Shown: positions 44,116 through 55,198, counted from the stretch's first letter. The stretch is 64,000 bases of DNA from Ornithinibacillus halotolerans (GCF_014637405.1 NZ_BMEY01000003.1:219233-283232), one strand, 5' to 3'. Translations and numbers: made by a program. The notes: a model not told the origin generated them from the sequence alone.

Positions 44116-44475
44116 ATGCTTAAAAAGGGGTTATTATCCTTACTACTAAACGCAATCGCTTTAATTACAGTTGCACAGCTCTTTGATTCCTTTCACTTAG
44201 AAGGATTTGGTACAGCTATACTTGCAGCGTTTGTGCTAGCAATCTTAAATATCATCGTTAAACCAATATTAATTATTTTGACATTGCCTTTTACAATTCT
44301 GAGTTTGGGATTGTTCCTTTTTGTCATTAATGCCATAACATTAATGATTACGCAAGCTGTGATTGGGGATAATTTTGTCATTACTGGTTTTGGCACAGCC
44401 TTACTAGCTGCAGTAATTCTCTCGATTTTAAACTTACTATTAAATAAATTAGTAAAAGACACTCTAACAAAATAA
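44116..44475 (+). CDS. yvlD: YvlD-family membrane protein (phage holin superfamily IV-like)
   Basis: 119 residues with four predicted membrane segments (about 5-22, 28-50, 55-77, 85-108) and very few charged residues. Patterns such as AFVLAILNIIVKPILIILTLPFTILSLGLF are typical of this family, annotated as a phage holin family but encoded in the chromosome. B. subtilis yvlD lies just upstream of hprK in the SigW regulon; here yvlA, yvlB and yvlC are absent. AAAGGATGTG is the ribosome binding site. Confidence 0.85.
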   Translation: MLKKGLLSLLLNAIALITVAQLFDSFHLEGFGTAILAAFVLAILNIIVKPILIILTLPFTILSLGLFLFVINAITLMITQAVIGDNFVITGFGTALLAAVILSILNLLLNKLVKDTLTK

Positions 44476-44492
44476 ATATATTTCTTTACCCT

Positions 44493-44520
44493 AACATAGG
44501 ATTATCCTATGTTTCTTTTT
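44493..44520 (+). terminator. Terminator after yvlD
   Basis: AACATAGGA (44493-44501) pairs with TCCTATGTT (44505-44513), followed by TCTTTTTG. Confidence 0.85.
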
Positions 44521-44608
44521 GTTCCTATACAATTCATCTTTTTTCCTTCCATGAATTAAAATGTGCTACAATGGGAAACAGTTAGTACTGCTCATGGAGG
44601 AAAGTCAT

Positions 44609-45544
44609 ATGAAGACAATTGTACGTACAAAAGACTTGCTAGATAACTTTAATTTAGAATTGGTTGCTGGTGAAGAAGGAATACATAGAGAAATCACTAC
44701 AAGTGATATTTCTCGTCCGGGAATTGAAATGACTGGGTATTTTGACTATTACCCAAAAGAGAGACTCCAGTTAATAGGAAGAACTGAGATGACCTATTTT
44801 TTAGGCCTAAGTTTGGAACAACAAGCAGATAGAATGGCAAAGCTATGTACAGATATTACACCGGGTATTGTGATTACTAGAGGAATGGCTATCCCGCAAG
44901 TAATGATTGATGCGGCTAATAATTCAGGTGTACCTATCTTACACTCTCCTCGAAAAACAACGAGAGTCATTAGTCGATTGACAAACTATTTAGAAGTTAA
45001 ATTTGCCCCATTTACTGCTATACATGGTGTACTTGTAGATATTTATGGAGTAGGTGTATTAATCACAGGTCAAAGTGGAGTGGGTAAAAGTGAAACTGCA
45101 CTAGAACTCGTGAAAAGGGGACACCGCCTTGTAGCAGATGATAGTGTGGAAATTCGCCAAGAAGATTATGATACTCTAATCGGTAATTCTCCACCATTAA
45201 TTGAACACTTATTAGAAATACGTGGATTAGGTATTATTAATGTCATGACATTATTTGGTGCTGGGGCAGTTAGGAGTCATAAGAAAATCTCCTTAATTAT
45301 TAATTTGGAGAATTGGGATTCCAAAAAACAATATGATCGTTTAGGGTTAGATGAAGAAAAAATGAAAATCATGGATGTTGAACTACCTGTAGTAACGATT
45401 CCTGTACGTCCAGGACGTAACTTGGCGGTAATTATTGAAGTAGCCTCAATGAATTTCCGATTGAAACGAATGGGAGTTAATGCTGCAGAAGAGTTTTCAG
45501 AACGCTTAACAAATATGATTGTTCAAGAAAAAGGCCAAGAATAG
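44609..45544 (+). CDS. hprK: HPr kinase/phosphorylase
   Basis: 311 residues from ATG 44609 (GGAGGAAAG upstream). HprK phosphorylates Ser46 of HPr and Crh when glycolytic intermediates are high and reverses this when they are low, the input to CcpA-dependent catabolite repression. The C-terminal kinase domain has P-loop GQSGVGKS (154-161) and the family signature [17 protein letters not shown]. The N-terminal domain is intact. Crh, one of its substrates, is encoded at 54858-55112. The gene is 10 bp from lgt. Confidence 0.97.
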   Translation: MKTIVRTKDLLDNFNLELVAGEEGIHREITTSDISRPGIEMTGYFDYYPKERLQLIGRTEMTYFLGLSLEQQADRMAKLCTDITPGIVITRGMAIPQVMIDAANNSGVPILHSPRKTTRVISRLTNYLEVKFAPFTAIHGVLVDIYGVGVLITGQSGVGKSETALELVKRGHRLVADDSVEIRQEDYDTLIGNSPPLIEHLLEIRGLGIINVMTLFGAGAVRSHKKISLIINLENWDSKKQYDRLGLDEEKMKIMDVELPVVTIPVRPGRNLAVIIEVASMNFRLKRMGVNAAEEFSERLTNMIVQEKGQE

Positions 45545-45554
45545 GAGTGAGTAT

Positions 45555-46427
45555 ATGAGTTGTGCTGCACCTACACTCGACCGTGTCTTCTTACAAATAG
45601 GCTCATTACCAATTTATTGGTATGGAGTAATTATTGCTGCTGGAGCGTTTCTAGCTCTATATATAGCAATGAAGGAAGCGGATCGATTAGGACTTAATAA
45701 AGAAATATTTGTTGATTTATTAGTATTTGCAATACCTATTTCCATTCTCTTTGCAAGAATTTATTATGTTACATTTGAATGGGATCGTTATGCTGGTGGC
45801 CCTTGGTGGAAATTATTTGCTGTATGGGAAGGTGGCATAGCTATTCACGGTGCTCTAATAGGCGCAGTGTTAACGGCAGTAGTTTTTGCTCGTGTAAAAA
45901 AAATACCATTCTGGCAGTTAGCAGATATTGCTGCACCAAGTCTTATCCTTGGGCAAGCAATTGGCCGTTGGGGTAATTTCATGAATCAGGAAGCACATGG
46001 TGGCCCAATCATGGACCAAGGAGTTATCGATGCTCATTATGCTGTACTACCTGATTTTGTTATGAACCAAATGTGTATCGGTGGAACGTATTATTATCCG
46101 ACTTTTCTTTATGAATCATTATGGAATATATTAGTTCTCATTTTATTATTATGGTTACGTCGTAAAAATCCAATCCGTGGTACTGTATTCCTTACGTATT
46201 TAGCAACTTATTCTGTAGGAAGATTCTTTATTGAAGGAATGCGAACAGACAGTTTATATATTGTTGGAAACCTACGAACGGCACAGTTTATTTCCATTTT
46301 ACTAATTGTTGGTGCGGTTATTTTAATTATTTATCGATATAAAACAGTGAAATTGCGCTACGCAGATATCGATGCGAAGAAGAAAGTAAAAACGAATAAG
46401 AAGAGCAGTAAGAAAAAGAAAAAATAG
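45555..46427 (+). CDS. lgt: Prolipoprotein diacylglyceryl transferase
   Basis: 290 residues from ATG 45555 (AGGAGTGAG upstream). Lgt attaches diacylglycerol to the lipobox cysteine of prolipoproteins; cccB in this window is one substrate. About seven membrane segments; the essential signature [14 protein letters not shown] lies near residues 136-149, and IHGALIG and [13 protein letters not shown] are conserved. The C-terminus is a lysine-rich tail ([16 protein letters not shown]), longer than usual and probably cytosolic. Confidence 0.96.
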   Translation: MSCAAPTLDRVFLQIGSLPIYWYGVIIAAGAFLALYIAMKEADRLGLNKEIFVDLLVFAIPISILFARIYYVTFEWDRYAGGPWWKLFAVWEGGIAIHGALIGAVLTAVVFARVKKIPFWQLADIAAPSLILGQAIGRWGNFMNQEAHGGPIMDQGVIDAHYAVLPDFVMNQMCIGGTYYYPTFLYESLWNILVLILLLWLRRKNPIRGTVFLTYLATYSVGRFFIEGMRTDSLYIVGNLRTAQFISILLIVGAVILIIYRYKTVKLRYADIDAKKKVKTNKKSSKKKKK

Positions 46428-46453
46428 TATTATTGGAGAGAGGATATCAGAGC

Positions 46454-47413
46454 GTGTCAGGGATGTTAATTCGAGGTCTAAATCAAGGGCTTCAAACAAC
46501 ATGGGCATTAGGAAAAGTTATTTTTCCAATAACGTTAATCATTACGATTCTACAGTATACACCAGTGTTACCTTGGCTTATTGAGTGGATTAGCCCATTG
46601 ATGGGATTAATTGGTTTGTCAGGGGAGGCAGCGGTTCCGATCGTATTAGGAAATGTGTTAAACCTTTATGCAGGTATTGGAGCAATTATCTCCTTTGACT
46701 TTACGGTAAAAGAAGTTTTCATTATGGCAGTAATGCTTTCTTTTTCCCACAATTTATTTATTGAGTCAGCTGTAGTCTCAAAAGTTGGTGTGAAATGGTG
46801 GTTAATTGTTGGAATTAGAATTGGCTTAGCTTTAATTGCTGCCGTTGTAATAAACCTTCTTTGGAATGGTGGAGGAGAATTAGCGCAGTATGGGCTCATC
46901 ACTCAAAGTTCAAAAGATTTAACAGGATGGGGAGAAATAGTCTTTTATGGTCTCCAAACAGCTGTCATTGCTGTATTACAATTAGCATTAATCGTTATTC
47001 CATTAATGGTAGTTATGCAAATTTTACGAGATAAAGGATGGTTATCGAAACTGTCCAATGGATTTGCACCAATGGTCAAAGTATTAGGTATGGAAAAAAA
47101 TACTTCGATGACGATGGTAGCTGGACTAACAATTGGTTTAGCGTATGGAGCAGGTCTGATGATTCAAGCTGTTAAGGAAGATGGGGTATCCAAACGGGAT
47201 ATGACATTAGCATTAATATTTCTCGTTGCCTGCCATGCAGTTGTTGAGGATACTTTGATATTTATTCCATTAGGTATACCAGTTTGGCCACTGCTTCTTA
47301 TTCGGTTAATTACAGCAATTGTATTAACAATGACAATTGCATTCTTCTGGAGACGAGGAGAATTAAGGAAGAGAGAGGATATCACCAATGAACATTCGTA
47401 CAATACTATTTGA
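46454..47413 (+). CDS. yvoD: Nucleoside-recognition (gate) domain membrane protein YvoD
   Basis: 319 residues from GTG 46454 (GAGAGAGG upstream). Multiple membrane segments are arranged as two gate-type halves: the N-terminal half has GEAAVPIVLGNVLNLYAGIGAI, and the second half has MVAGLTIGLAYGAGLMI and FLVACHAVVEDTL. Similar gate-domain proteins include SpoIIIAC-type spore maturation proteins and nucleoside transporters; the substrate here is unknown. B. subtilis has the same order lgt-yvoD-ppaX. It overlaps ppaX by 26 bp. Confidence 0.82.
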   Translation: MSGMLIRGLNQGLQTTWALGKVIFPITLIITILQYTPVLPWLIEWISPLMGLIGLSGEAAVPIVLGNVLNLYAGIGAIISFDFTVKEVFIMAVMLSFSHNLFIESAVVSKVGVKWWLIVGIRIGLALIAAVVINLLWNGGGELAQYGLITQSSKDLTGWGEIVFYGLQTAVIAVLQLALIVIPLMVVMQILRDKGWLSKLSNGFAPMVKVLGMEKNTSMTMVAGLTIGLAYGAGLMIQAVKEDGVSKRDMTLALIFLVACHAVVEDTLIFIPLGIPVWPLLLIRLITAIVLTMTIAFFWRRGELRKREDITNEHSYNTI

Positions 47414-48023
47414 TTTAGATGGCACATTGATTGATACAAACGAGTTAATAAATGAATCTTTCCTGTATACGTTTAATAAATTTGGACTCGAATTTACAAG
47501 AGAGGAGTTATTATCATTTAATGGCCCCTCTTTACAACAGACTTTTGAACAAATTGATTTGGATAAAGCAGAAGCGATGATTACGACATATAAACAACAT
47601 AACATAGCTCATCACGATGAATATGTAGAAGCTTTTCCAAATGTGAAAGAGACTTTAACCATATTAAAAGAGCACGGTATCAAGCTTGGTATCGTTACTT
47701 CAAAGATACGGGACACGGCAATAAGGGGTTTGAAGATCACTGGTATCTATGAGTTCTTTGAAACTATTATCGCAATTGATGACGTTTCGAATCCAAAACC
47801 ACACCCAGAACCGATATTAAGTGCGATGAAGAACTTGAACGCTGATCCAACCTCCACATTAATGGTTGGAGACAATCATCATGATATTGATGCAGGTCAC
47901 AATGCCAATGTGTTAACTGCTGGTGTTGCTTGGTCACTTAAAGGAGAAGAAACTTTACTAACATACAAACCGACATATATGTTACATGATATGAAAGACT
48001 TATTAGAGATTCTTGAGGTGTAG
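47388..48023 (+). CDS. ppaX: Pyrophosphatase PpaX
   Basis: 211 residues. It is a HAD-family hydrolase with catalytic DLDGTLIDT at the start, motif II VTSK, KPHPEP and motif IV MVGDNHHDIDAG. PpaX hydrolyses pyrophosphate released when HprK dephosphorylates P-Ser-HPr by phosphorolysis, which explains its place in the hprK operon. It starts inside yvoD with GAGAGAGG upstream and precedes yvoF by 5 bp. Confidence 0.93.
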   Translation: MNIRTILFDLDGTLIDTNELINESFLYTFNKFGLEFTREELLSFNGPSLQQTFEQIDLDKAEAMITTYKQHNIAHHDEYVEAFPNVKETLTILKEHGIKLGIVTSKIRDTAIRGLKITGIYEFFETIIAIDDVSNPKPHPEPILSAMKNLNADPTSTLMVGDNHHDIDAGHNANVLTAGVAWSLKGEETLLTYKPTYMLHDMKDLLEILEV

Positions 48024-48028
48024 CAAAG

Positions 48029-48544
48029 ATGCGTAATACAGAGCGCCATCCTGTTCGAAATGCCAATTCCCTTTGGCAAATTTATAAAACTGTTTCATTC
48101 TGGAAGGTAGTTAAAAATTTTATCGTCATACAAATTGCTAGGTATACGCCTTTTTTAACTATGAAAAATTGGTTGTATCGGGTATTTTTACGCATGAAAG
48201 TTGGGAAAAAAACGGCATTTGCACTAATGGTTATGCCTGATATTATGTTTCCAGAAAAAATTACAGTTGGTTCAAATTCAGTTATAGGCTACAATACAAC
48301 GATTCTTGCACATGAATACTTAATTAAGGAATATCGACTTGGTGAAGTGATTATCGGAAATGAAGTATTAATTGGTGCAAACAGTACCATTCTTCCAGGA
48401 GTGACAATTGGGGATGGAGCTATCGTATCAGCTGGTACATTAGTACATAAAGATGTTCCTGCTGGAGCCTTTGTCGGTGGTAACCCAATGCGATTAATCT
48501 ATACAAAAGAAGAAATGGAATTAAGAAATAAACAAGGAAAATAA
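48029..48544 (+). CDS. yvoF: YvoF-like hexapeptide-repeat acyltransferase
   Basis: 171 residues. The N-terminal ~60 residues are basic and partly hydrophobic. The C-terminal part is a left-handed beta-helix with hexapeptide repeats (ITVGSNSVIGYNTTIL, VIIGNEVLIGANSTILPGVTIGDGAIVSAGTLVHKDVPAG) and the end FVGGNPMRLI, as in CysE/LacA-type acetyltransferases. The substrate is unknown. Last gene of the hprK-lgt-yvoD-ppaX-yvoF group, followed by a terminator. Confidence 0.85.
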   Translation: MRNTERHPVRNANSLWQIYKTVSFWKVVKNFIVIQIARYTPFLTMKNWLYRVFLRMKVGKKTAFALMVMPDIMFPEKITVGSNSVIGYNTTILAHEYLIKEYRLGEVIIGNEVLIGANSTILPGVTIGDGAIVSAGTLVHKDVPAGAFVGGNPMRLIYTKEEMELRNKQGK

Positions 48545-48561
48545 CATATTATTATAAAAAG

Positions 48562-48622
48562 GGATTGTCTTCATAAACACGTGTATATTGCATGTGATTT
48601 GTGTCGACAATCCTATTTTTTT
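48562..48622 (+). terminator. Terminator after yvoF
   Basis: GGATTGTC (48562-48569) pairs with GACAATCC (48606-48613) across a loop that can form its own hairpin, followed by TATTTTTTT. Confidence 0.75.
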
Positions 48623-48728
48623 GAAAAATATAATATATAGAATTATTCAGCAATCATTTAAGTTTACTTTACTGAATATTGACGTTATATTTATCTCGAA
48701 TCGGAGATAAAATGAAAGGATGATTTAC

Positions 48729-49280
48729 ATGGTAAGAGTAGGAGTAGTTGTAGGAAGTCTTCGCAAGAAATCATTTTCAAAACAGGTAGCAACAAACGTA
48801 GCATCACTTTTTGCTCCAGGTTATGAAACAGAGTACTTAGAAATTGGAAATCTACCTTTATTTAATCAAGATTATGAAGGAGAATTAGAAACACCTGCTG
48901 AGTATACAGAGTTCCGCAAGAAAGTTAGCGAACTAGATGCTGTACTATTTGTAACACCAGAATATAATAGATCTATTCCAGCGGTGTTGAAAAATGCTTT
49001 AGACGTAGCTTCTCGCCCATATGGAGAAAATGTATGGTCAGGTAAACCAGCTGCTATTGTTAGTGTTTCACCAGGTGCTTTAGCTGGATTTGGTGCAAAC
49101 CATCATTTACGCCAAGTACTATCTTTCTTAAATATGCCAGTTGTTCAACAACCTGAAGCTTATATTGGTAATATCTATGAACTACTTGATGAGAATGGTA
49201 AATTAAATGAAGATACTACTCAGTTTTTACAAACATTCGTAGATACGTTTACAGATTTAATTAAAAGATATAATGCTTAA
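48729..49280 (+). CDS. NADPH-dependent FMN reductase family protein
   Basis: 183 residues from ATG 48729 (AAAGGATG 8 nt upstream; the ATG at 48720 sits in that site). It is a flavodoxin-like fold: GVVVGSLRKKSFSKQVA (phosphate loop for FMN), FVTPEYNRSIPAVLKNALD and IVSVSPGALAGFGANHHLRQVL match the FMN reductase/azobenzene or chromate reductase family. It may protect against quinone or oxidative stress; its true substrate is not clear. Monocistronic, own terminator. Confidence 0.88.
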   Translation: MVRVGVVVGSLRKKSFSKQVATNVASLFAPGYETEYLEIGNLPLFNQDYEGELETPAEYTEFRKKVSELDAVLFVTPEYNRSIPAVLKNALDVASRPYGENVWSGKPAAIVSVSPGALAGFGANHHLRQVLSFLNMPVVQQPEAYIGNIYELLDENGKLNEDTTQFLQTFVDTFTDLIKRYNA

Positions 49281-49300
49281 TTAAATAGTGAGTTTATAGA

Positions 49301-49344
49301 GTTGTTATAGACGATGGTTAATTCATCTCTATAACAACCTTTTC
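49301..49344 (+). terminator. Terminator after the FMN reductase gene
   Basis: GTTGTTATAGA (49301-49311) pairs perfectly with TCTATAACAAC (49328-49338), followed by CTTTTC. Confidence 0.88.
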
Positions 49345-49443
49345 TATTAGACAGATGCTAACAAGATTTTATCATCCACTCTATAATTCTTTCACCACTT
49401 ATGGTATACTTTCTTCGATATGTGAAAAAATAGGGGGATATGC

Positions 49444-50457
49444 ATGCAAACAGCGAACAAAAAGGAAAAACAATCAAATAATGTTATCCCTTTTATTCCA
49501 ACAGGTGATTTCTATTTTGCAAAAGGAGTAGAGTCCTTCCGCAAACGTAAATTTGATATAGCTTTAAAATGGATTACAAAAGCAGTAGAATCCTCACCTC
49601 ATAATCCATTATATCAGTGTCAACTGTCTATTATTTATACTGAAACAGGAGCTTTTCATAAAGCCAATCAAATACTGACAAATGTTTTGCAAACTACAGG
49701 AGATAATTATATTGATTGTTATTATCTACTAGCGAACAACTATGCCCATTTAGGATTATTAAATGACGCAAAGAAATTTGCAAATTCCTATCTGGAAAAA
49801 CAGCCAAATGGGGACTTTAGTGAAGATGCGAAAACGTTATTAGAATTAATTGAAATAGATGATGATCTTGATGATGAGGATTGGGAGATTGAAGAAGAAG
49901 ATGAGTTAATCATTTATCAAGAAACAGTCTTCCATCACTTGGAAAATAAGGAATGGGATAAGGCGTTAATTTTATTGGAAGAAATGATGGTTCTCTTCCC
50001 TGAACATAAAATTGCACAGCACGAATACTCGTATGCATTGTTCTTTTCAGGACAACAGGAAGAAGCTATTGCAATGGAATTAGAACTAATGAGAGAAGAT
50101 CAAAGTAATCTTTATAGTCATACAAATCTTGCGTTGTTCTACTACGAAACAAATCAGGATACAGAATACAAACAACATATAAGTGCATTACTAAATATAT
50201 ATCCGATTCATGAACAGCAGAAGCTACGAATAGCTGTTACACTGGCACGGACAGGTTTTCTTCAAGAAGCATATAATAGGTTCCGTATGCTTAATAAGTC
50301 AATTGTTAAAAGCCATATCTCCTATTATCGTTGGTACAGTACAACTGCTTATCGATTAGGAGAGCCAGCGAAAGCGTTAAATTTATGGGAAGAAGGATGT
50401 AGAAAGCATCCAAACCTTTCTAAAGAAGAAGGACCTTGGAATTACATCTTAACTTAA
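49444..50457 (+). CDS. yvcD: TPR-repeat protein (YvcD-like)
   Basis: 337 residues without signal peptide. Several tetratricopeptide-like units are visible: AKGVESFRKRKFDIALKWITKAVE, YYLLANNYAHLGLLNDAKKFA, HHLENKEWDKALILLEEM and YRLGEPAKALNLWEEG. An acidic stretch (about 138-155, DDDLDDEDWEIEEEDE) separates two repeat blocks. It probably mediates protein contacts; its partner is unknown. The gene precedes trxB as yvcD does in B. subtilis. ATG 49444 follows AGGGGGATATGC. Confidence 0.78.
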   Translation: MQTANKKEKQSNNVIPFIPTGDFYFAKGVESFRKRKFDIALKWITKAVESSPHNPLYQCQLSIIYTETGAFHKANQILTNVLQTTGDNYIDCYYLLANNYAHLGLLNDAKKFANSYLEKQPNGDFSEDAKTLLELIEIDDDLDDEDWEIEEEDELIIYQETVFHHLENKEWDKALILLEEMMVLFPEHKIAQHEYSYALFFSGQQEEAIAMELELMREDQSNLYSHTNLALFYYETNQDTEYKQHISALLNIYPIHEQQKLRIAVTLARTGFLQEAYNRFRMLNKSIVKSHISYYRWYSTTAYRLGEPAKALNLWEEGCRKHPNLSKEEGPWNYILT

Positions 50458-50544
50458 TAAATTTGGATGGACTGGAACACTGTATGTAGTGAAAATGAGC
50501 AGATAATTAGACGTAAATATGTAAATCCTTTACTCTTTAATTAG

Positions 50545-51531
<987 letters not shown>

Positions 51532-51847
51532 GAAAAAATTGGTAAAGTAAAAGCATCTTAACTTTGTTGTAACACGCACGAAATATAAATAGGGTACAAT
51601 TAAGTTAACTAATTGACCCCCTTTTTAATAGATAGATTAGTTATTTGCGCAGATAATAGTATCTGCGCCCTTTTTTTGTCCTACAAAATCTTTCCAAATT
51701 CACCCTTTCTAAGAAATAATATCATTTTCTTGTTTCCACAAATTGCTTATATGTATAATGAAATATAGTTATAAATAAATTTATCTATAAGCATATCATT
51801 CATGCTATAATAATATTTTTAATGAACGGAAAAGAGAGGTGATTCAT
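51532..51847. other. Intergenic region between trxB and rapZ
   Basis: It contains one clear terminator (51647-51677). The rest is AT-rich without recognisable genes. The nudix gene yvcI and cwlO, found here in B. subtilis, are not present. Confidence 0.5.
51647..51677 (+). terminator. Terminator between trxB and rapZ
   Basis: GCGCAGATA (51647-51655) pairs perfectly with TATCTGCGC (51660-51668), followed by CCTTTTTTT. Confidence 0.93.
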
Positions 51848-52738
51848 ATGACTAACCAAATTGATACAAATGAAACAAAAATGGTTATTATTACAGGAAT
51901 GTCCGGAGCTGGAAAAACTGTAGCTATACAAAGTTTTGAAGACCTAGGATATTATTGTGTCGATAATTTACCACCTGCATTATTACCGAAATTCTTAGAT
52001 TTAATGAGGGATGCAACGAATAATATTCATAAAGTTGCACTAGTGATGGATCTTCGCGGTAGAGAATTTTTCGATTCGTTATTTGAAGCACTTGACTTAT
52101 TAAGTGAAGAAGATTGGTTAGATGAACATATACTATTTCTAGATGCAAATGATGAAAAATTAGTAACAAGATATAAAGAAACAAGAAGATCTCATCCACT
52201 TGCAATTGGGGATTTACCTCTAAAAGGAATTAAGCAAGAAAGAAAAATATTAGATGAAATGCGTGGTCGCGCACATCGTGTCATTGATACATCTAGTTTA
52301 AAACCTAGAGAATTACGAGAGAAAATCCTGAACTATTACTCAGAGGAGAAACAAGAAATTTTTTCAGTTCACATGGTATCCTTTGGTTTTAAATACGGTA
52401 TTCCTATCGATGCAGATTTAGTATTTGATGTACGATTTCTACCGAACCCACATTATGTCACTCATTTACAGCCATTAACTGGTTTAAACCCAGATGTTTC
52501 ATCCTATGTCTTTAAATGGTCTGAAACACAGAAATTTCAAGAGAAAATTATGGATTTACTTCAATTCATGTTACCTCAATATAAAAAAGAAGGTAAATCT
52601 CAATTAGTCGTTGGAATCGGTTGTACTGGTGGACAGCATCGCTCGGTTGCATTAGCTGAATACTTTGCTAAAAGATTAGGAACGAACTACATTACCCATG
52701 TCACACACCGAGATATTGAAAAAAGAAAGGGCCATTAA
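51848..52738 (+). CDS. rapZ: RapZ/YvcJ nucleotide-binding protein
   Basis: 296 residues from ATG 51848 (GAGAGGTGA upstream). Walker A GMSGAGKT (17-24), Walker B-like [11 protein letters not shown] and the C-terminal domain with [24 protein letters not shown] and [14 protein letters not shown] are conserved. In E. coli RapZ controls GlmS synthesis through small RNAs; the B. subtilis homologue YvcJ is a GTPase linked to competence. The conserved cluster with glmR and whiA suggests a shared role in envelope precursor control. It lies 2 bp from glmR. Confidence 0.94.
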   Translation: MTNQIDTNETKMVIITGMSGAGKTVAIQSFEDLGYYCVDNLPPALLPKFLDLMRDATNNIHKVALVMDLRGREFFDSLFEALDLLSEEDWLDEHILFLDANDEKLVTRYKETRRSHPLAIGDLPLKGIKQERKILDEMRGRAHRVIDTSSLKPRELREKILNYYSEEKQEIFSVHMVSFGFKYGIPIDADLVFDVRFLPNPHYVTHLQPLTGLNPDVSSYVFKWSETQKFQEKIMDLLQFMLPQYKKEGKSQLVVGIGCTGGQHRSVALAEYFAKRLGTNYITHVTHRDIEKRKGH

Positions 52739-52740
52739 AC

Positions 52741-53697
52741 ATGACAGAACAGAATCAACCTCGAATAGTTGTTATTGGCGGAGGAACTGGTATGCCAGTT
52801 CTTTTACGCGGGCTCAAGGATCTTCCAATAAAATTAAAAGCATTAGTAACGGTGGCGGATGATGGTGGAAGTACAGGTAGGATAAGGAACGATATGGCAA
52901 TTCCAGCTCCTGGGGATATTCGAAATGTGATTGCTGCATTATCAGAAGTTGAACCAATGCTTGTGCAATTGTTTCAACATCGATTTACAGATGGTAAAGA
53001 TTTATCCGGTCATTCGATGGGGAATTTACTCCTAGCCGCTATGACTTCTATTACAGGGGATTTCTATACTGGGATTAAAGAAATTTCGAGAGTGTTAAAT
53101 GTAAAAGGGAAAATCTATCCTATCTCCAATGAAAATATCTCACTTTGTGCTGAAATGGTGGATGGCACTATCGTTTCAGGTGAATCAAATATTCCACTGT
53201 CAGGGAAACTAATTAAACGAGTGTTTCTTGATCGTGATGATGTTACACCATTACCAAATGCGATTAGAGCAATTGAAACAGCGGATTTAATTGTTATCTC
53301 ACCAGGAAGCTTATTTACTAGCATAATGCCAAATTTAATTATTCCAAATATAGATGAAGCATTACGAAATGCTAAGGCAAAAAAGGTTTATGTTTGTAAT
53401 GTTATGACACAGGATGGGGAAACAACAGGTTTTTCAGCAAGTGATCATGTTCAAGCCATTATTAATCATATAGGTAATAATATATTAGATGCAGTTGTAG
53501 TGAATAATAAATCAATTGATGAGAAAATCCGTAATATTTACGCAGGAGAAAATGCTGCTCCAGTAGTCTATGATATCGACAGATTATTAGATATGGGGTT
53601 AGAAGTTATTGAAGGAGATATCATCGACTATTCGCGAGGAATGATTCGTCATGATACAAGAAAAATTGCTAAGTTATTATTTTCACTAATTAAATAA
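52741..53697 (+). CDS. glmR: GlmR (YvcK) gluconeogenesis/cell-wall flux factor
   Basis: 318 residues. It has the CofD-like Rossmann fold with VIGGGTGMPVLLRGLKD at the start, VTVADDGGSTGRIRNDM, PAPGDIRN and GHSMGNLLLAAM. In B. subtilis it binds UDP-GlcNAc and stimulates GlmS, directing carbon to cell-wall synthesis on gluconeogenic substrates. It follows rapZ by 2 bp and precedes whiA by 36 bp, the conserved order. Confidence 0.95.
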   Translation: MTEQNQPRIVVIGGGTGMPVLLRGLKDLPIKLKALVTVADDGGSTGRIRNDMAIPAPGDIRNVIAALSEVEPMLVQLFQHRFTDGKDLSGHSMGNLLLAAMTSITGDFYTGIKEISRVLNVKGKIYPISNENISLCAEMVDGTIVSGESNIPLSGKLIKRVFLDRDDVTPLPNAIRAIETADLIVISPGSLFTSIMPNLIIPNIDEALRNAKAKKVYVCNVMTQDGETTGFSASDHVQAIINHIGNNILDAVVVNNKSIDEKIRNIYAGENAAPVVYDIDRLLDMGLEVIEGDIIDYSRGMIRHDTRKIAKLLFSLIK

Positions 53698-53733
53698 TAT
53701 AAATGTTAATTATAAGGTAAAGGAGGGAGAAAA

Positions 53734-54696
53734 ATGTCCTTTGCTTCAGAAATAAAAAAGGAACTAACTACAGCTGAGTTAGAGGACTGTTGTAACGATG
53801 CGGAATTAGCAGCACTTATTCGTATGAATGGGACAGTTTCCTTTTCTCAGTTTAACTACTCATTAGATGTACAGACAGAAAATGCAGCAATAGCAAGGCG
53901 AATCTATACATTAATTAAAGCAAGTTTTTCACATATGCCAGTAGAATTGTTAGTCCGTAAAAAAATGAAGTTAAAGAAAAATAATGTATACATCGTTCGG
54001 TTAAAAGAAGATGTACATGAAATGCTTACAGAATTAGGGATTCTCCAGGATTCCTACACGTTCATTCGTGATATTCCAAATGATATTATTCAAAAAGAGT
54101 GTTGTAGGCGATCTTATCTACGCGGTGCCTTCTTAGCAGCTGGTTCTATAAATAATCCTGAAACTTCTTCTTATCATTTAGAAATTGCTAATACAAATGA
54201 ACAACATAATACTGCACTCTGTGAATTATTAAACTCCTTTGATTTGCGGTCAAGAGTTCTAGAACGGAAAAAAGGATACATTGTTTATATAAAAGAAGCG
54301 GAGAAAATTACTGAATTCTTAAGTGTTATTGGAGCTAATAATGCTCTCTTCAAATTTGAAGATGTGCGTATTGTTCGAGATATGAGGAACTCTGTAAACA
54401 GGCTAGTAAATTGCGAAACGGCTAATCTAAATAAAACAATTGGTGCAGCTTTTAGGCAAATTGAAAATATAAAATTAATTGAAAATACAATAGGATTAGA
54501 AGCGTTGCCAGAAAAATTACGGGAAGTAGCAGTGTTGCGTGTGCAACATGAAGATGTATCTTTAAAGGAATTAGGTGAACTAGTTTCTAGTGGAAAAATA
54601 TCTAAATCCGGGATAAATCATCGGTTAAAGAAGATAGATGAACTTGCTGAAAAGATAAAACGTGGTGAAAATCTGCCACTGTTAAAAAACTCGTAA
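53734..54696 (+). CDS. whiA: WhiA DNA-binding protein
   Basis: 320 residues. The N-terminal part is a LAGLIDADG-like homing-endonuclease fold ([10 protein letters not shown], then [26 protein letters not shown] [15 protein letters not shown]), without catalytic acids. The C-terminal helix-turn-helix has [44 protein letters not shown]. In B. subtilis WhiA affects chromosome segregation, cell division and metabolism; in Streptomyces it drives sporulation septation. AAAGGAGGGA is the ribosome binding site. Confidence 0.95.
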   Translation: MSFASEIKKELTTAELEDCCNDAELAALIRMNGTVSFSQFNYSLDVQTENAAIARRIYTLIKASFSHMPVELLVRKKMKLKKNNVYIVRLKEDVHEMLTELGILQDSYTFIRDIPNDIIQKECCRRSYLRGAFLAAGSINNPETSSYHLEIANTNEQHNTALCELLNSFDLRSRVLERKKGYIVYIKEAEKITEFLSVIGANNALFKFEDVRIVRDMRNSVNRLVNCETANLNKTIGAAFRQIENIKLIENTIGLEALPEKLREVAVLRVQHEDVSLKELGELVSSGKISKSGINHRLKKIDELAEKIKRGENLPLLKNS

Positions 54697-54716
54697 ATAT
54701 TTTTTATTTTCTTTTT

Positions 54717-54811
54717 TCATGATATAATTAATTATCATGAAATTTATTTAATAGTAATTATTAAATTATAAGAAAAACGATGAAGTTTGTTATACGTTTT
54801 TCTTATAATTT
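54717..54811 (+). promoter_or_regulatory. Palindrome and long hairpin between whiA and crh
   Basis: TCATGATA (54717-54724) and TATCATGA (54733-54740) form an operator-like palindrome. Next comes a perfect 17-bp inverted repeat, AAATTATAAGAAAAACG (54763-54779) with CGTTTTTCTTATAATTT (54795-54811). The hairpin could terminate or attenuate transcription from whiA into crh. Confidence 0.6.
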
Positions 54812-54857
54812 TAATCAGAATGAGACCGCTTACTTTAAGGGGAGGATGATGAGGGAA

Positions 54858-55112
54858 ATGGTAGAGAGAGTAGTTACAGTTGAGTTGGAGTCAGGATTAC
54901 AAGCAAGACCAGCTGCACAGTTTGTTCAAGAAGCAAACCGGTATGCTGCCCATTTATTTTTAGAAAAAGACGGAAAAAGAGTCAACGCTAAAAGCATTAT
55001 GGGGTTAATGAGTTTAGCTGTTACAACAGGTGAATCTATTAAACTAATAGCAGATGGTTCCGATGAAGAGATTGCATTGAATCATTTAGTATCGTTTGTT
55101 AGTAAAAAATAG
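54858..55112 (+). CDS. crh: Crh, HPr-like catabolite repression protein
   Basis: 84 residues from ATG 54858 (GAGGG upstream; nearby in-frame ATGs at 54846 and 54849 are possible). The family site that is His15 in HPr is Gln15 here (GLQARPAAQF), so the protein cannot carry sugar transport phosphate. Ser46 in NAKSIMGLMSLAV, the HprK target, is conserved. P-Ser-Crh is a co-effector of CcpA, and Crh also binds GlmR and other partners in B. subtilis. The gene ends the rapZ-glmR-whiA-crh cluster. Confidence 0.95.
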   Translation: MVERVVTVELESGLQARPAAQFVQEANRYAAHLFLEKDGKRVNAKSIMGLMSLAVTTGESIKLIADGSDEEIALNHLVSFVSKK

Positions 55113-55160
55113 AGTTTTACTATTAGATGATTATGTGAAAGAAATAACATAATAAACAAT

Positions 55161-55195
55161 ATAAAAGGGTGGGCCTAATCAGTCCACCCTTCTCT
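55161..55195. terminator. Bidirectional terminator between crh and clpP
   Basis: AAGGGTGG (55165-55172) pairs with CCACCCTT (55184-55191) between two convergent genes, with A residues on the left and T/C on the right, so it can serve both strands. Confidence 0.85.
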
Positions 55196-55198
55196 GCA

